Shown here in pieces: positions 8,592 through 18,041 of a DNA stretch of 64,000 nucleotides; position 1 is the first letter of the stretch, and each line of letters starts with the position of its first letter. The stretch is from positions 1 to 64,000 of the forward strand of contig NZ_JBBCAS010000004.1 in the NCBI RefSeq assembly GCF_037203765.1, in the 5' to 3' direction. A model generated the notes under the pieces. That model searched no databases and was not told where the DNA came from. It saw only the letters and a program-made list of their open reading frames with translations. Both the position numbers and the translations under genes were made by a program. The stretch is from Sediminicola sp037203765 (GTDB lineage: Bacteria > Bacteroidota > Bacteroidia > Flavobacteriales > Flavobacteriaceae).

Positions 8592-9926
8592 CTATAAATT
8601 TTTTACGGCTTCTTTAAACTGATCCCCCCTATCCTCATAATTCTTGAACAGGTCAAAACTGGCACATGCCGGGGACAACAAAACGGTATCACCGCGTTCC
8701 GCGATCTTATATGCAACCTTAATGGCTTCTTCCATGGAAAAAGTCTCCACCATGAGGTCTACCACATTGCCAAATGCATCCAATATCTTGGAATTATCCA
8801 AGCCCAAGCAAACAATGGCCTTTACTTTTTCCCTTACCAAGGGCATCAGTGACTTATAATCATTGCCCTTATCCAAGCCACCAACAATCCAAACGGTAGG
8901 GGTCTTCATACTGTCCAAGGCGTAGTATGTGGCATTTACATTGGTAGCCTTGGAATCATTGATGTACTGTACATGATGGATCTTCAGAACTTTTTCCAAA
9001 CGATGGGCAGCCCCCTGAAAATTCTGGACACTTTCCCTGATTGTTTGTTTTCTAATCTGCACTAATTTGGCCGCAGTAGATGCCGCCATCGTATTTTTAA
9101 GGTTGTGCTTGCCTTCTAAAGCCAAAGTGTCTTGCTCCATCTCCATTGTGTTATTTTGTGTTGTAATCTGTATTTTGTTGTTTTTTATATATGCGCCTTC
9201 TGCAAATTCCTTCTCTAAGGAAAAGGGGATCAACTTGGGCCGTATTTTATTTTTTTCCAAATAATCCATCAATACCTCATCATCAGCATCATAGATCAGA
9301 TAGTCCTCAGCGGTCTGGTTCTGTACTATCTTAAATTTGGATTCGATATAATTTTCGAACTTGTAATCATATCGGTCCAGATGATCCGGCGAGATATTGG
9401 TTATGATGGAGATATGGGGTTTAAAGTCCACCGTACCATCCAATTGAAAACTACTTATTTCCAACACGTAGTAATCATACTGCTGTTCTGCCACCATTTT
9501 CGCAAAACTGTCACCAATATTACCGGCCATACCCACATTTAGACCACCACTTTTCAACAAATGATAGGTCAACATCGTGGTTGTGGTCTTACCATTGCTA
9601 CCGGTTATTCCAATCAAGGTCGCATCGGTGTATTGGGCCGCAAACTCGATCTCGGAGATAACTGGGATACCCATCTCCTTAAGCTTTACCACCAAGGAAA
9701 CTGAATCGGGGATACCGGGGCTTTTCATGACCACGTCGGCGATCAATATTTTGGTTTCGGTATGGCGCTCCTCTTCCCAATCCACCCCCAGATTTTCTAG
9801 GGCATCTTTATATTTATCCTTTATTTTGCCCCTATCGGACACAAAGACATCATATCCTTTTTGCTTGCCCAGGATAGCCGCACCTACTCCACTCTCACCA
9901 CCTCCCAATATGACCAACCTTTTCAT
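8592..9926 (-). CDS. murD: UDP-MurNAc-L-alanine--D-glutamate ligase
   Basis: MurD adds D-Glu to UDP-MurNAc-L-Ala. From the chosen start MKRLVILGGGESG the protein has 444 residues, with the N-terminal Rossmann-type UDP-binding turn, the ATP loop GSNGKTT at 109-115, and NDSKATNVNATYYAL, the MurD form of the central domain motif. The open frame extends 19 codons upstream, but those lie inside mraY; starting at 9926 gives a TAATG overlap with the mraY stop, the usual arrangement in this cluster. Confidence 0.96.
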   Translation of the reverse strand: MKRLVILGGGESGVGAAILGKQKGYDVFVSDRGKIKDKYKDALENLGVDWEEERHTETKILIADVVMKSPGIPDSVSLVVKLKEMGIPVISEIEFAAQYTDATLIGITGSNGKTTTTMLTYHLLKSGGLNVGMAGNIGDSFAKMVAEQQYDYYVLEISSFQLDGTVDFKPHISIITNISPDHLDRYDYKFENYIESKFKIVQNQTAEDYLIYDADDEVLMDYLEKNKIRPKLIPFSLEKEFAEGAYIKNNKIQITTQNNTMEMEQDTLALEGKHNLKNTMAASTAAKLVQIRKQTIRESVQNFQGAAHRLEKVLKIHHVQYINDSKATNVNATYYALDSMKTPTVWIVGGLDKGNDYKSLMPLVREKVKAIVCLGLDNSKILDAFGNVVDLMVETFSMEEAIKVAYKIAERGDTVLLSPACASFDLFKNYEDRGDQFKEAVKNL

Positions 9927-11146
9927 TAGCGTACTTTTAGGGTTACGATACAAACAATTGCCAACAGTATTCCTATGATCCAAAATCGGGTAACGATCTT
10001 ACTTTCGTGATATCCCTTCTTCTGGTAATGGTGATGCAGGGGAGCCATTAGGAAAACACGTCTTCCCTCACCAAACTTCTTCTTCGTATACTTGAAATAG
10101 CCCACTTGTAGCATTACCGAAATTGATTCGGCAAAGAAGATTCCACAAAGCACAGGTATCAAGAGTTCTTTTCGCACGATGATGGCTATCACCGCAATCA
10201 CCCCACCAATGGTAAGGCTTCCCGTATCTCCCATAAACACTTGGGCAGGAAAAGCATTGTACCATAAAAATCCTACCAAGGCCCCCAAAAAGGCCGCTAT
10301 AAACACCACCAACTCCCCAGCCCGGGGTATGAACATTATATCCAAATAGTCGGAGAAAATGATATTACCCGAGACAAACGCAAATATCCCCAGGGCAAAT
10401 ACAATAATTGCCGAGGTACCCGCTGCCAAACCATCAATCCCGTCAGTGAGATTGGCTCCGTTTGATACTGCAGTTACAATGATTATAATAATAGGAATAA
10501 AGATCAACCAGGCATAAGAGAGCATTCCCTCCCCGGCCCAGGTTATAAAAACACTGTAATCCAACTCATTGTTCTTAAAAAATGGAACCGTAGTTTTTGT
10601 GGATTTGATCTCATCACCTGACTTGACAGCAACCGTATAATTTTCGGTAATTACGGTCCTGTTGGCTTCTTTCATGGTTACTTGGGGATGAAAATAAAGG
10701 GTAGCACCCACGATGAGGCCCAAAACCACCTGACCCATTATTTTAAACCTTCCCTTTAATCCTTCCTTGTCCTTCTTAAAAATTTTTATGTAGTCATCAA
10801 CAAAGCCGATGATCCCCATCCAAATAGTGGTGATGATCAACAAAATGATATAAATGTTATCCAGCTTTGCAAACAAAAGCACCGGAATCAAGGTCGCAAT
10901 AATAATGATCAACCCCCCCATGGTAGGCGTACCTGCCTTTTGCTTTTGTCCTTCAAGCCCCAAATCCCTCACGGTTTCACCAATCTGTTTGCGCCTGAGA
11001 AAAAGGATGATTCGCTTTCCATAGACGGTTGCTATGATCAATGAGAACAAAACGGCTATAGCAGCACGGAATGTGATAAACTGAAACAGTCCCGCACCCG
11101 GAATTTGGTAATGCTTTTCGAGATATTCAAAGAGGTAGTACAACAT
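9926..11146 (-). CDS. mraY: Phospho-MurNAc-pentapeptide transferase
   Basis: MraY attaches phospho-MurNAc-pentapeptide to undecaprenyl phosphate, giving lipid I. The 406-residue integral membrane protein has about ten transmembrane segments, the Asp-rich loops GFVDDYIK (near residue 115) and NLTDGIDGLAAG (near 235), and the APLHHHYQ motif near the C-terminus. It is about 45 residues longer than E. coli MraY because of an extra hydrophilic stretch around residues 150-190, which is usual in Bacteroidota. A 43-base gap without features separates it from murE. Confidence 0.97.
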   Translation of the reverse strand: MLYYLFEYLEKHYQIPGAGLFQFITFRAAIAVLFSLIIATVYGKRIILFLRRKQIGETVRDLGLEGQKQKAGTPTMGGLIIIIATLIPVLLFAKLDNIYIILLIITTIWMGIIGFVDDYIKIFKKDKEGLKGRFKIMGQVVLGLIVGATLYFHPQVTMKEANRTVITENYTVAVKSGDEIKSTKTTVPFFKNNELDYSVFITWAGEGMLSYAWLIFIPIIIIIVTAVSNGANLTDGIDGLAAGTSAIIVFALGIFAFVSGNIIFSDYLDIMFIPRAGELVVFIAAFLGALVGFLWYNAFPAQVFMGDTGSLTIGGVIAVIAIIVRKELLIPVLCGIFFAESISVMLQVGYFKYTKKKFGEGRRVFLMAPLHHHYQKKGYHESKIVTRFWIIGILLAIVCIVTLKVR

Positions 11147-11189
11147 ATATCTTTTCTATTTTCTTCCTTCCCAAATGAAAATGGAATTG

Positions 11190-12653
11190 CTACTTATTTA
11201 AAACCGTTAATAATTCCTTCACTTTCTTATAATCGTCAAACTCCACGCGTACCCCATTGGTCTCTTGATACGTTTCATGGCCTTTTCCAGCTATAAGGAT
11301 GATATCATTGGCCTCCGCCAATTGACAGGCCGCTTTAATAGCCTGCTCCCTATTCTCTATGGCAAGCACCTTGCGTACATTTTGCGCCTCTACGCCTTCT
11401 TCCATTTCCTTGATGATCTGAGCTGCAGATTCTGTTCGGGGATTATCGGATGTAAAAATCACCTGATTGCTGAATTCTGTAGCGATATGACCCATAACCG
11501 GACGTTTAGACTTATCTCTGTCACCACCGCACCCCACTACGGTAATGACTTTTTCATTTCCAGTCCTCAATGCATTTATCGTAATAAGTACATTTTTTAA
11601 TGCGTCCGGCGTATGGGCATAATCGACTATTGCTGTAATTTTTTCTTTTGATATAAAGTATTGAAACCTTCCGTCAACATTTTCCAGTTCGCTCAGCAAC
11701 CTCAAGATCTCCAACTTTTCCAACCCCAGAAGATCAGCAGTGGCATAAATCGCCAACATATTGTAAGCATTGAAATCCCCTATTAATCTGGACCAAATTT
11801 CATCTCCATCGATCTTCAACAACTGGCCGTGAAATTGGTTTTCCAAGATCTGCGCCTTGTAATCCGCATAGGATTTTAGTGCATATGTAAACTTTCTGGC
11901 CTTCGTATTCTGTAGCATCACCAACCCGTTTTTATCGTCGATATTGGTCAGGGCAAAAGCAGATTTCGGCAACTTATCGAACAATATTTTTTTAGTATCC
12001 CTGTATTCTGCAAAAGTTTTATGGTAATCCAAATGGTCATGGGACAGATTGGTGAAAATGGCACCTGCAAATACAAGGCCCTCTGTTCTTTTTTGATGAA
12101 TTCCATGGGAGCTCACCTCCATAAAACAGTATTCTACCCCCACCTCGTTCATCAAATGCATGTGATAATTGATGGTCAACGCATCTGGAGTGGTATGGCT
12201 TGTGGCAAATACCTCGTCATCGACCATTATTTTAATGGTAGAAATCAATCCCACTTTAAATCCGGCCTTTTTGAACAATTGGTACAACAGACTACTAATG
12301 GTAGTTTTTCCATTGGTACCGGTGACGCCAACCAATTTCAAGTTCTTGGAAGGGTTCCCGTAGAAATTGGAAGCCATGATGGCCAAGGCCTTATTGCCAT
12401 TGTCCACTTCTATATAGACCACCCCATTGACCATATCAGTGGGCAACTCCTCGCAAATAATCGCTTTAGCTCCGGCCGCAACAACCTGTTCTATAAATTT
12501 ATGGCCATCCGTAAGGGTTCCTTTAATAGCTACAAAAACATCATCCAATCCCACTTTTCTGGAATCGAAAACAATGGAATTGACCATAACATTGGTGCTC
12601 CCGCTTACCGCGGAAAGACTAACCCCATATAATATGTCCTTTAACAATATCAT
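11190..12653 (-). CDS. murE: UDP-MurNAc-tripeptide synthetase, meso-DAP type
   Basis: MurE adds the third stem-peptide residue. The 487-residue product has the N-terminal UMP-binding domain, the ATP loop GTNGKTT at 112-118, DYAHTPDAL in the central domain, and SDNPRTE near residue 400. DNPR is the signature of enzymes that take meso-diaminopimelate rather than lysine, so the wall is inferred to be of the DAP type. Its ATGA junction with ftsI (4-bp overlap) indicates translational coupling. Confidence 0.96.
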   Translation of the reverse strand: MILLKDILYGVSLSAVSGSTNVMVNSIVFDSRKVGLDDVFVAIKGTLTDGHKFIEQVVAAGAKAIICEELPTDMVNGVVYIEVDNGNKALAIMASNFYGNPSKNLKLVGVTGTNGKTTISSLLYQLFKKAGFKVGLISTIKIMVDDEVFATSHTTPDALTINYHMHLMNEVGVEYCFMEVSSHGIHQKRTEGLVFAGAIFTNLSHDHLDYHKTFAEYRDTKKILFDKLPKSAFALTNIDDKNGLVMLQNTKARKFTYALKSYADYKAQILENQFHGQLLKIDGDEIWSRLIGDFNAYNMLAIYATADLLGLEKLEILRLLSELENVDGRFQYFISKEKITAIVDYAHTPDALKNVLITINALRTGNEKVITVVGCGGDRDKSKRPVMGHIATEFSNQVIFTSDNPRTESAAQIIKEMEEGVEAQNVRKVLAIENREQAIKAACQLAEANDIILIAGKGHETYQETNGVRVEFDDYKKVKELLTVLNK

Positions 12654-14656
12654 GAAAGTTCCAATATTATTTTTTTGACTTTGCTCAATTCCGTTCCTTG
12701 GGAGATGGACTGTCTTCTTACCTTTCCATTTCCTTTGACCTCTACCTCAATACCCAAATTTTCCAAAAGGGCTACGGCATCCATGCCACTCATCCCTTTC
12801 ACATTGGGCACCATATTATACTCCTGTTGTGCCTTGGTATAATATTGCTGATAGTTCTTATCCAACTGCGCCTGCTTTGGCCTCAAATCTTCGATCTTAT
12901 CGGTCAGAGGATTGGTAGCATAAATTTTTTGGGCGATGGACTTGAATACCGGACCGGAAACGTCCGCTCCATAATATCCCACACTTTTATCCGGTTCGTG
13001 GATTACCACTATACAGGAGTATTTTGGATTATCTGCTGGAAAATATCCGGCAAAAGTAGAGATGTACTTTAATTTATTGGGATCTTTGGATACGTAGTCC
13101 TTTTGACATGTTCCTGTCTTTCCGGCCATGGAGAAATTGGGCGAATACAAACTATGGGCCGTACCGTAATCCTTTTCCACAACATCCTTTAGGAGTTGCT
13201 GTACCTTGCTCACTGTTTCCTTCGAACAAATAGAAGGATTGATCACTTCCTTGTCAAATTTCAGAATGGTCTTATCCCACTCCCTCACCTCTTTGATCAA
13301 TCGCGGCTTTACCATTTCCCCATCATTGGCAATGGCATTGTAAAAGGAAAGTGTCTGCAATGGCGTAAGGGCCACCTCGTATCCGTGCGACATCCATGCC
13401 AATGAGATTCCGGACCAGCCCTTATCCCCGGGATATCGAATAACAGGTTTACCTTCTCCATTGATGGGGAGACCCAACTCCTTGTGAAGGTCCATATTCA
13501 TCAATCTATTGACGAATTTTCCAGGATTATCCTTGTAATTGTTATGGATGATCTTAGCAAAGGCCGTATTGGAAGAAAGTTCAAAGGCCTTGGAAACGGA
13601 AATTTTTCCATAACCACCCCATTTAGAATCCCTCACGGTCCTATCATAAACACGCCATTGTCCTTTTTCTGTATCAATAACAGTACTGGTATCTACCACC
13701 TTATCTTCCAATGCCGCAACCAAGGACATCAATTTAAAAGTGGATCCAGGCTCATGGGATTCGCCAACAGCATAGTTTAAACGCTCGTAATAATTGCCGT
13801 CATTGGTAATACCCAAATTGGAGATAGCCTTCACTTCTCCGGTCTTGGTCTCCATTACAATAACACAACCGTGATCTGCCTTGTACTTCTCCAACTGCCC
13901 CAACAGGGCATGATGTGCTATATCCTGAATATTGATATCAATGGTGGAAATAACATCATAACCATCTTTAGGCTCCACGATATTATCGAACCCGATAGGC
14001 TTCCACTGGCCCTTGGCAATCTTCTGTTTCAATCGCTTGCCTTCCACACCCCTTAAATACTCCCCAAAGGCTCCTTCCAGACCAACTCGGGTGTAATAGC
14101 CGTTTTCATCTACCCTTTCATACCCAACGCTTCGTTCCGCCATTTTCCCAAGCGGGTGCTCCCTAACCGTTTTTTGCTCTACAATTAGACCCCCCTTGTA
14201 AGGACCCTTGTTGAACAAAGGAAACTCCTTAACTTTCATATAGTCCGAATAATCCAGATTTCGGGCTATCAATTTATACCTGTTCTTATTGGCCTTGGCC
14301 TTACGAAATAGTTGTTGGTAGTAGGAAGAAGGCTTATTGAATGTTTTGGACAACGCATCCGATAGCGGTTTTACATGCTCTTCAAAATCCTTGTCACTTA
14401 CCGTTTCCGCATCAAAACGAATGGAATACCTAGAAACCGAGGTCGCCAACAAACTCCCGTCATCAGAATACAAATTGCCCCGATTCGGGGCAATGGTAAA
14501 CATCTTTTCAGTACGATCCATGGCCAGCTTTCGGTACTTGTCACCATCCACCATTTGGATGCTGACCAGCTTCACCAACACCGCAATAGCGAAGAGAAAG
14601 AGAAATCCCACCACTATATACAACCGGGTCAATATGTTTTTTTCCGTTGTAGCCAC
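12650..14656 (-). CDS. ftsI: Septal transpeptidase FtsI (PBP3) with a PASTA domain
   Basis: This class B penicillin-binding protein of 668 residues crosslinks septal peptidoglycan. It has an N-terminal membrane anchor (about 10-33), a PBP dimer domain, and a transpeptidase domain with STFK (305-308, nucleophile Ser305), SSN (361-363) and KTG (513-515). A single PASTA-like repeat (about 610-668, MVPNVKGMSGMDAVALLENLGIEVEV) closes the protein; proteobacterial FtsI lacks this, while Bacteroidota FtsI commonly has it. The start codon shares one base with the ftsL stop. Confidence 0.96.
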   Translation of the reverse strand: MATTEKNILTRLYIVVGFLFLFAIAVLVKLVSIQMVDGDKYRKLAMDRTEKMFTIAPNRGNLYSDDGSLLATSVSRYSIRFDAETVSDKDFEEHVKPLSDALSKTFNKPSSYYQQLFRKAKANKNRYKLIARNLDYSDYMKVKEFPLFNKGPYKGGLIVEQKTVREHPLGKMAERSVGYERVDENGYYTRVGLEGAFGEYLRGVEGKRLKQKIAKGQWKPIGFDNIVEPKDGYDVISTIDINIQDIAHHALLGQLEKYKADHGCVIVMETKTGEVKAISNLGITNDGNYYERLNYAVGESHEPGSTFKLMSLVAALEDKVVDTSTVIDTEKGQWRVYDRTVRDSKWGGYGKISVSKAFELSSNTAFAKIIHNNYKDNPGKFVNRLMNMDLHKELGLPINGEGKPVIRYPGDKGWSGISLAWMSHGYEVALTPLQTLSFYNAIANDGEMVKPRLIKEVREWDKTILKFDKEVINPSICSKETVSKVQQLLKDVVEKDYGTAHSLYSPNFSMAGKTGTCQKDYVSKDPNKLKYISTFAGYFPADNPKYSCIVVIHEPDKSVGYYGADVSGPVFKSIAQKIYATNPLTDKIEDLRPKQAQLDKNYQQYYTKAQQEYNMVPNVKGMSGMDAVALLENLGIEVEVKGNGKVRRQSISQGTELSKVKKIILELS

Positions 14657-14973
14657 TATTCTTTCGACTTTACTATTATTTTGTTTGGGGGCGTTTCCGA
14701 AGGAAACAATCCATCTTCTTCCAGAGTCCCCATAATGGCCGACTCCAGCTTTAATCCCTGTAGGTCTGAGCGCACATCCACAAACTCACTCCTCAGCTCC
14801 CTAACTTGCTCATTTAAACTTGCAATGCGGTGCACCTTACTATCTGCGCTATGGGAGCTGGCAATCATTACCGTGGCCAAAAAAGAGGCGAAAATGATAA
14901 AAAGCCAATTTTTGGGAGCATCCCCGCTCACCAAAAACTTACCTTTTAAAATGTCCAAAATTCCTTTTCTCAT
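14656..14973 (-). CDS. ftsL: FtsL-like small division membrane protein
   Basis: This is a 105-residue single-pass protein: a basic N-terminus, a hydrophobic segment (about residues 23-40, NWLFIIFASFLATVMIASS), then a predicted coiled coil (about 50-90, with heptad Leu/Val and charged residues). That topology, the size and the place between rsmH and ftsI identify it as the FtsL equivalent, which pairs with FtsB and FtsQ to activate FtsWI. Sequence identity to studied FtsL is negligible, so the name rests on context and topology. Confidence 0.8.
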   Translation of the reverse strand: MRKGILDILKGKFLVSGDAPKNWLFIIFASFLATVMIASSHSADSKVHRIASLNEQVRELRSEFVDVRSDLQGLKLESAIMGTLEEDGLFPSETPPNKIIVKSKE

Positions 14974-15008
14974 ACCTTATTATATATGTAGGCCAAAACC
15001 CATCCCGA

Positions 15009-15914
15009 TTATATCTTTTCCGCTATCCTCAATTTGGCACTACGCGCCCTATTGTTCAATTTTATCTCCTCTCGGGTTGGAACAATTAACCCTCCAACCT
15101 TTTTCAAGGGAACATTTATATTCCCATAGAAATCTTTTTCCGGCTCCCCATCAAACTGGCCCGCCCTGATAAAGCGTTTTACCAAGCGGTCTTCCAATGA
15201 GTGGTAACTGATCATACTGAGCCTTCCACCCTTTTCCAAAAGCCCAGGCGCCTGCATCAAAAATTCTTTGATCACCTCGATCTCCTGGTTCACCTCAATA
15301 CGGATGGCCTGATATATCTGCGCCAAGATCTTATGCTCCTTGGAGGCCGGCAAAAATTGCTTCAACACCCCCTTCAACTGATCTGTTGTCTGTATCGGAG
15401 ACTCTTCTCTTGCCACCTCGATCACCTTGGCCATGGCATTGGCATTTCTCAGGTCCCCGTACTCAAACAAAACCCTTCTTAGATTATCGTAAGAGTACTT
15501 GTTGACCACATCGTGGGCAGAGATGGTGTTTTTCTTGCTCATCCTCATATCCAAGTCGGCATCAAACCTAGTTGAAAAACCACGTTCGGCCTTATCGAAC
15601 TGGTGAGAGGAAACACCAAAATCGGCCAAAATTCCATCAACCTTTCTTACGCCATAGAATTTCAAAAATTGGGTCATGTACCTGAAATTCTCATGGATCA
15701 ACTGAAAACGCTCGTCATCCAAAGCATTCTCCAATGCATCCTCATCCTGATCAAAGGCGAACAATTTGCCTTTTTCTCCCAATCTGCTCAGTATTTCACG
15801 GGAATGCCCTCCACCACCAAAGGTGACATCAACATACACCCCATCCTCTTTAATATTGAGCCCATCCACAGACTCCTTCAACAATACCGGATTATGATAA
15901 CTCATCTCCATCAT
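15009..15914 (-). CDS. rsmH: 16S rRNA m4C1402 methyltransferase
   Basis: RsmH (formerly MraW) N4-methylates C1402 of 16S rRNA. The 301-residue product begins MMEMSYHNPVLLKESVDGL, with the SAM-binding motif VDVTFGGGGHSREIL (about 28-42), DQDEDAL, GILADFGVSSHQFD (about 95-108) and the C-terminal SYHSLEDRLVKRFI. Any of the Mets at 15914, 15911 or 15905 could be the start; all overlap the end of mraZ by 14-23 bases. Confidence 0.96.
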   Translation of the reverse strand: MMEMSYHNPVLLKESVDGLNIKEDGVYVDVTFGGGGHSREILSRLGEKGKLFAFDQDEDALENALDDERFQLIHENFRYMTQFLKFYGVRKVDGILADFGVSSHQFDKAERGFSTRFDADLDMRMSKKNTISAHDVVNKYSYDNLRRVLFEYGDLRNANAMAKVIEVAREESPIQTTDQLKGVLKQFLPASKEHKILAQIYQAIRIEVNQEIEVIKEFLMQAPGLLEKGGRLSMISYHSLEDRLVKRFIRAGQFDGEPEKDFYGNINVPLKKVGGLIVPTREEIKLNNRARSAKLRIAEKI

Positions 15915-16356
15915 CTCCCATTACTTCTTCTGCCAAATCCGCAAAATCCTCAGCGGTTTCGTCTATTACTTTTTCATAACTATCCTTGTCCCAAATCTCA
16001 ATAATGTTGATAGCCGAACTCAACACCACATCCTTGGTAATTCCCGCTATGGACACCAAATTCCTAGGAATCAGCAACCTACCCGTAGCATCGACCTCCA
16101 CCACCTTTACCCCAGCAGAAAATCGCCTGATAAAATCATTGTTCTTCTTTTTGAAACGGTTTTTTTTGTTCATCTTCTCCATCAAAAGATTCCACTCTTC
16201 CATGGGATACAATTCCAAACAAGGCTGAAAAACGGAGCGCTTCAAAACAAAACCATTGGAAAGCATAGGGGCCATCTGATTCTTAAGGGCAACAGGCATC
16301 ATTATCCTGCCCTTAACATCGGCTTTACACTCGTATGTCCCTATGAAACTTATCAC
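15892..16356 (-). CDS. mraZ: Transcriptional regulator MraZ, GTG start
   Basis: MraZ is the DNA-binding regulator of the dcw cluster. The 154-residue product has two SpoVT/AbrB-like swapped-hairpin repeats: one around residues 5-50 (GTYECKADVKGRIMMPVALK) and one around 80-125 (VKVVEVDATGRLLIPRNLVSIAG). The open frame reaches back to an ATG at 16407, but that start would lie inside the upstream control sites and give an unusual tail; the GTG at 16356 gives the standard family N-terminus. The C-terminus is acidic. Three MraZ boxes lie 45-71 bases upstream, so autoregulation is expected. Confidence 0.93.
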   Translation of the reverse strand: MISFIGTYECKADVKGRIMMPVALKNQMAPMLSNGFVLKRSVFQPCLELYPMEEWNLLMEKMNKKNRFKKKNNDFIRRFSAGVKVVEVDATGRLLIPRNLVSIAGITKDVVLSSAINIIEIWDKDSYEKVIDETAEDFADLAEEVMGDDGDELS

Positions 16357-16383
16357 AAAAGCGGTCGGTTTGTTTATATAACT

Positions 16384-16391
16384 CAAATATA
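16384..16391 (-). promoter_or_regulatory. Probable -7 box of the mraZ/dcw promoter
   Basis: The minus strand reads TATATTTG, a perfect TAnnTTTG. It places the transcription start near 16377, about 20 bases before the mraZ GTG. The box immediately follows the MraZ repeats, which would therefore cover the -33 region. A TTTG at 16420-16417 is 25 bases upstream, wider than usual. Confidence 0.6.
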
Positions 16392-16400
16392 TAGAAATTA

Positions 16401-16427
16401 TTACCACTATTTACCACAAATTACCAC
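16401..16427 (-). promoter_or_regulatory. Three MraZ boxes (GTGGTAA at 10-bp period)
   Basis: On the minus strand GTGGTAA occurs three times in direct repeat at 16427-16421, 16417-16411 and 16407-16401, exactly 10 bp apart, one helical turn. Known MraZ operators are direct repeats of a GTG/TGGG-type core at 10-bp spacing upstream of mraZ. The position just upstream of the -7 box fits repression by occupying the promoter. Confidence 0.8.
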
Positions 16428-16566
16428 ATTGTTGATAAATTTCTTATTTTTAGAATCGAAATAGCGTATAACACCTTGATAAATAGCTCAAAAAAAAGTG
16501 GTAGACTTTTCGAAACACCCTTTAAAACAGCGAGTTATTACAGCCCGTACATTTTATCCAAATGCA

Positions 16567-16595
16567 TTGCTATTAGGTGGAATTGTCTATATTTG
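16567..16595 (+). promoter_or_regulatory. Promoter of the hydrolase-engB operon
   Basis: TTG at 16567-16569 and TATATTTG at 16588-16595 are separated by 18 bases, a good match to the Bacteroidota -33/-7 pattern. The -7 box ends 28 bases before the ATG at 16624. Confidence 0.65.
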
Positions 16596-16623
16596 TCAAC
16601 ATAAGACCAGAAGCCATCCTTAA

Positions 16624-17388
16624 ATGGAAGAACAAATACTTAAAGAAGGAAAATTTAGATATATCGAGACAGGTGAGGGAAAACCCATAATCATCCTGCA
16701 TGGTCTCATGGGCGGTCTAAGCAATTTTCACGGAGTGATGGATTACTTTCCCGAAAAGGGCTATAAAGTGCTCGTTCCTGAACTTCCAATCTATGACATG
16801 CCCCTACTCAAGACAAACGTCAAAAGTTTTGCTAAATTCCTGGAACAGTTTATCGAATTTAAGGGACTTGAGGATGTGATTCTCTTAGGGAATTCACTCG
16901 GTGGCCACATTGGGCTATTACACACCAAACTATACCCCAAGATGGTCAAAGCCCTCGTTATTACCGGAAGCTCAGGATTGTATGAGAGCGCTATGGGTGA
17001 CGGCTATCCAAAACGCGGGGATTATGAATTCATAAAAAAGAAGGCACAGGACGTTTTTTACGATCCCGAAGTAGCCACCAAAGAAATTGTTGACGAGGTA
17101 TTCGCCACAGTCAACAATAGAATAAAACTGGTCAAAACATTGGCCATAGCCAAGAGCGCCATACGCCATAACATGTCCAAGGACCTTCCCAACATGAAGA
17201 CCCCGGTATGTATTATCTGGGGTAAAAATGACAATGTTACACCTCCCAATGTTGCCAATGAATTCCATGCATTATTGCCGGACTCCGAGCTTTATTGGAT
17301 AGATAAATGTGGGCACGCCCCCATGATGGAGCACCCTAAAGAATTTAATGCACTCCTGGAGGCCTGGCTCAACAAGCGCAATTTCTAA
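16624..17388 (+). CDS. Alpha/beta hydrolase
   Basis: This 254-residue cytoplasmic protein has the alpha/beta-hydrolase fold: an oxyanion-side HGLMGG near residue 26, the nucleophile elbow GNSLGGH with Ser91, and probable catalytic Asp203 (WGKNDNVTPP) and His231 (CGHAPMMEHP). There is no signal peptide. The substrate cannot be told from sequence; the closest general type is the MhpC/epoxide-hydrolase-like group. It is followed 12 bases later by engB, and the pair is common in Flavobacteriaceae. Confidence 0.9.
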   Translation: MEEQILKEGKFRYIETGEGKPIIILHGLMGGLSNFHGVMDYFPEKGYKVLVPELPIYDMPLLKTNVKSFAKFLEQFIEFKGLEDVILLGNSLGGHIGLLHTKLYPKMVKALVITGSSGLYESAMGDGYPKRGDYEFIKKKAQDVFYDPEVATKEIVDEVFATVNNRIKLVKTLAIAKSAIRHNMSKDLPNMKTPVCIIWGKNDNVTPPNVANEFHALLPDSELYWIDKCGHAPMMEHPKEFNALLEAWLNKRNF

Positions 17389-17400
17389 AGCAAGATTGAC

Positions 17401-18027
17401 ATGAAAATTAAGTCGGCCGACTTTGTAATGAGCAATTCCAAGGTGACCCATTGTCCGAAGGAACCATTACCGGAATACGCTTTTATCGGTAGGTCCAATG
17501 TGGGGAAATCTTCCCTGATCAACATGTTGACCCAAAAGAAGAGCTTGGCCAAAACATCGGGCAGGCCAGGAAAAACACAGCTGATCAACCACTTTAAAAT
17601 CAATGAAAATTGGTTCTTGGTAGATTTACCGGGCTACGGTTATGCCCGTGTATCCAAAAAAGACAAAAAAACCTTCCAAAAATACATTACCGATTACTTT
17701 ATGGAACGCCAGCAATTGGTGTGCGCATTTGTTTTGGTAGATATTAGACATGAACCCCAAAAGATTGACCTGGAATTTATGGAGTGGATGGGTGAAAACG
17801 GCATACCCTTCTGTATCATCTTTACCAAAGCGGACAAACTCAGACCCAAGGCCATAGAAAACCATATTGCCGCTTACATCAAAGATTTATTGGCCGGTAT
17901 TTGGGAAGAAGCTCCACAGTATTTTGTAACCTCTTCCACCAATGACACGGGAAGGGAAGAACTATTGCTCTTTATTGACGACCTAAACGAGCAGTTCTTT
18001 AAGGAAATCCAAAATTCAGTTTTCTGA
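17401..18027 (+). CDS. engB: Ribosome biogenesis GTPase EngB (YsxC/YihA)
   Basis: EngB is a small essential GTPase that acts in large ribosomal subunit assembly. The 208-residue protein has G1 GRSNVGKSS (about residues 30-38), the switch-I region TSGRPGKTQ, G3 DLPGYGYA, and G4 TKAD. Its length and the GRPGKTQ motif are typical of EngB rather than of Era or Der. It ends 14 bases from the convergent gene on the other strand. Confidence 0.96.
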   Translation: MKIKSADFVMSNSKVTHCPKEPLPEYAFIGRSNVGKSSLINMLTQKKSLAKTSGRPGKTQLINHFKINENWFLVDLPGYGYARVSKKDKKTFQKYITDYFMERQQLVCAFVLVDIRHEPQKIDLEFMEWMGENGIPFCIIFTKADKLRPKAIENHIAAYIKDLLAGIWEEAPQYFVTSSTNDTGREELLLFIDDLNEQFFKEIQNSVF

Positions 18028-18041
18028 ATTTAACAGAGACC

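Noticed and set aside
16497..16503. A fourth AGTGGTA on the plus strand near the MraZ boxes
   Set aside because: It is in the opposite orientation and out of phase with the three repeats, about 70 bp away, so probably chance.
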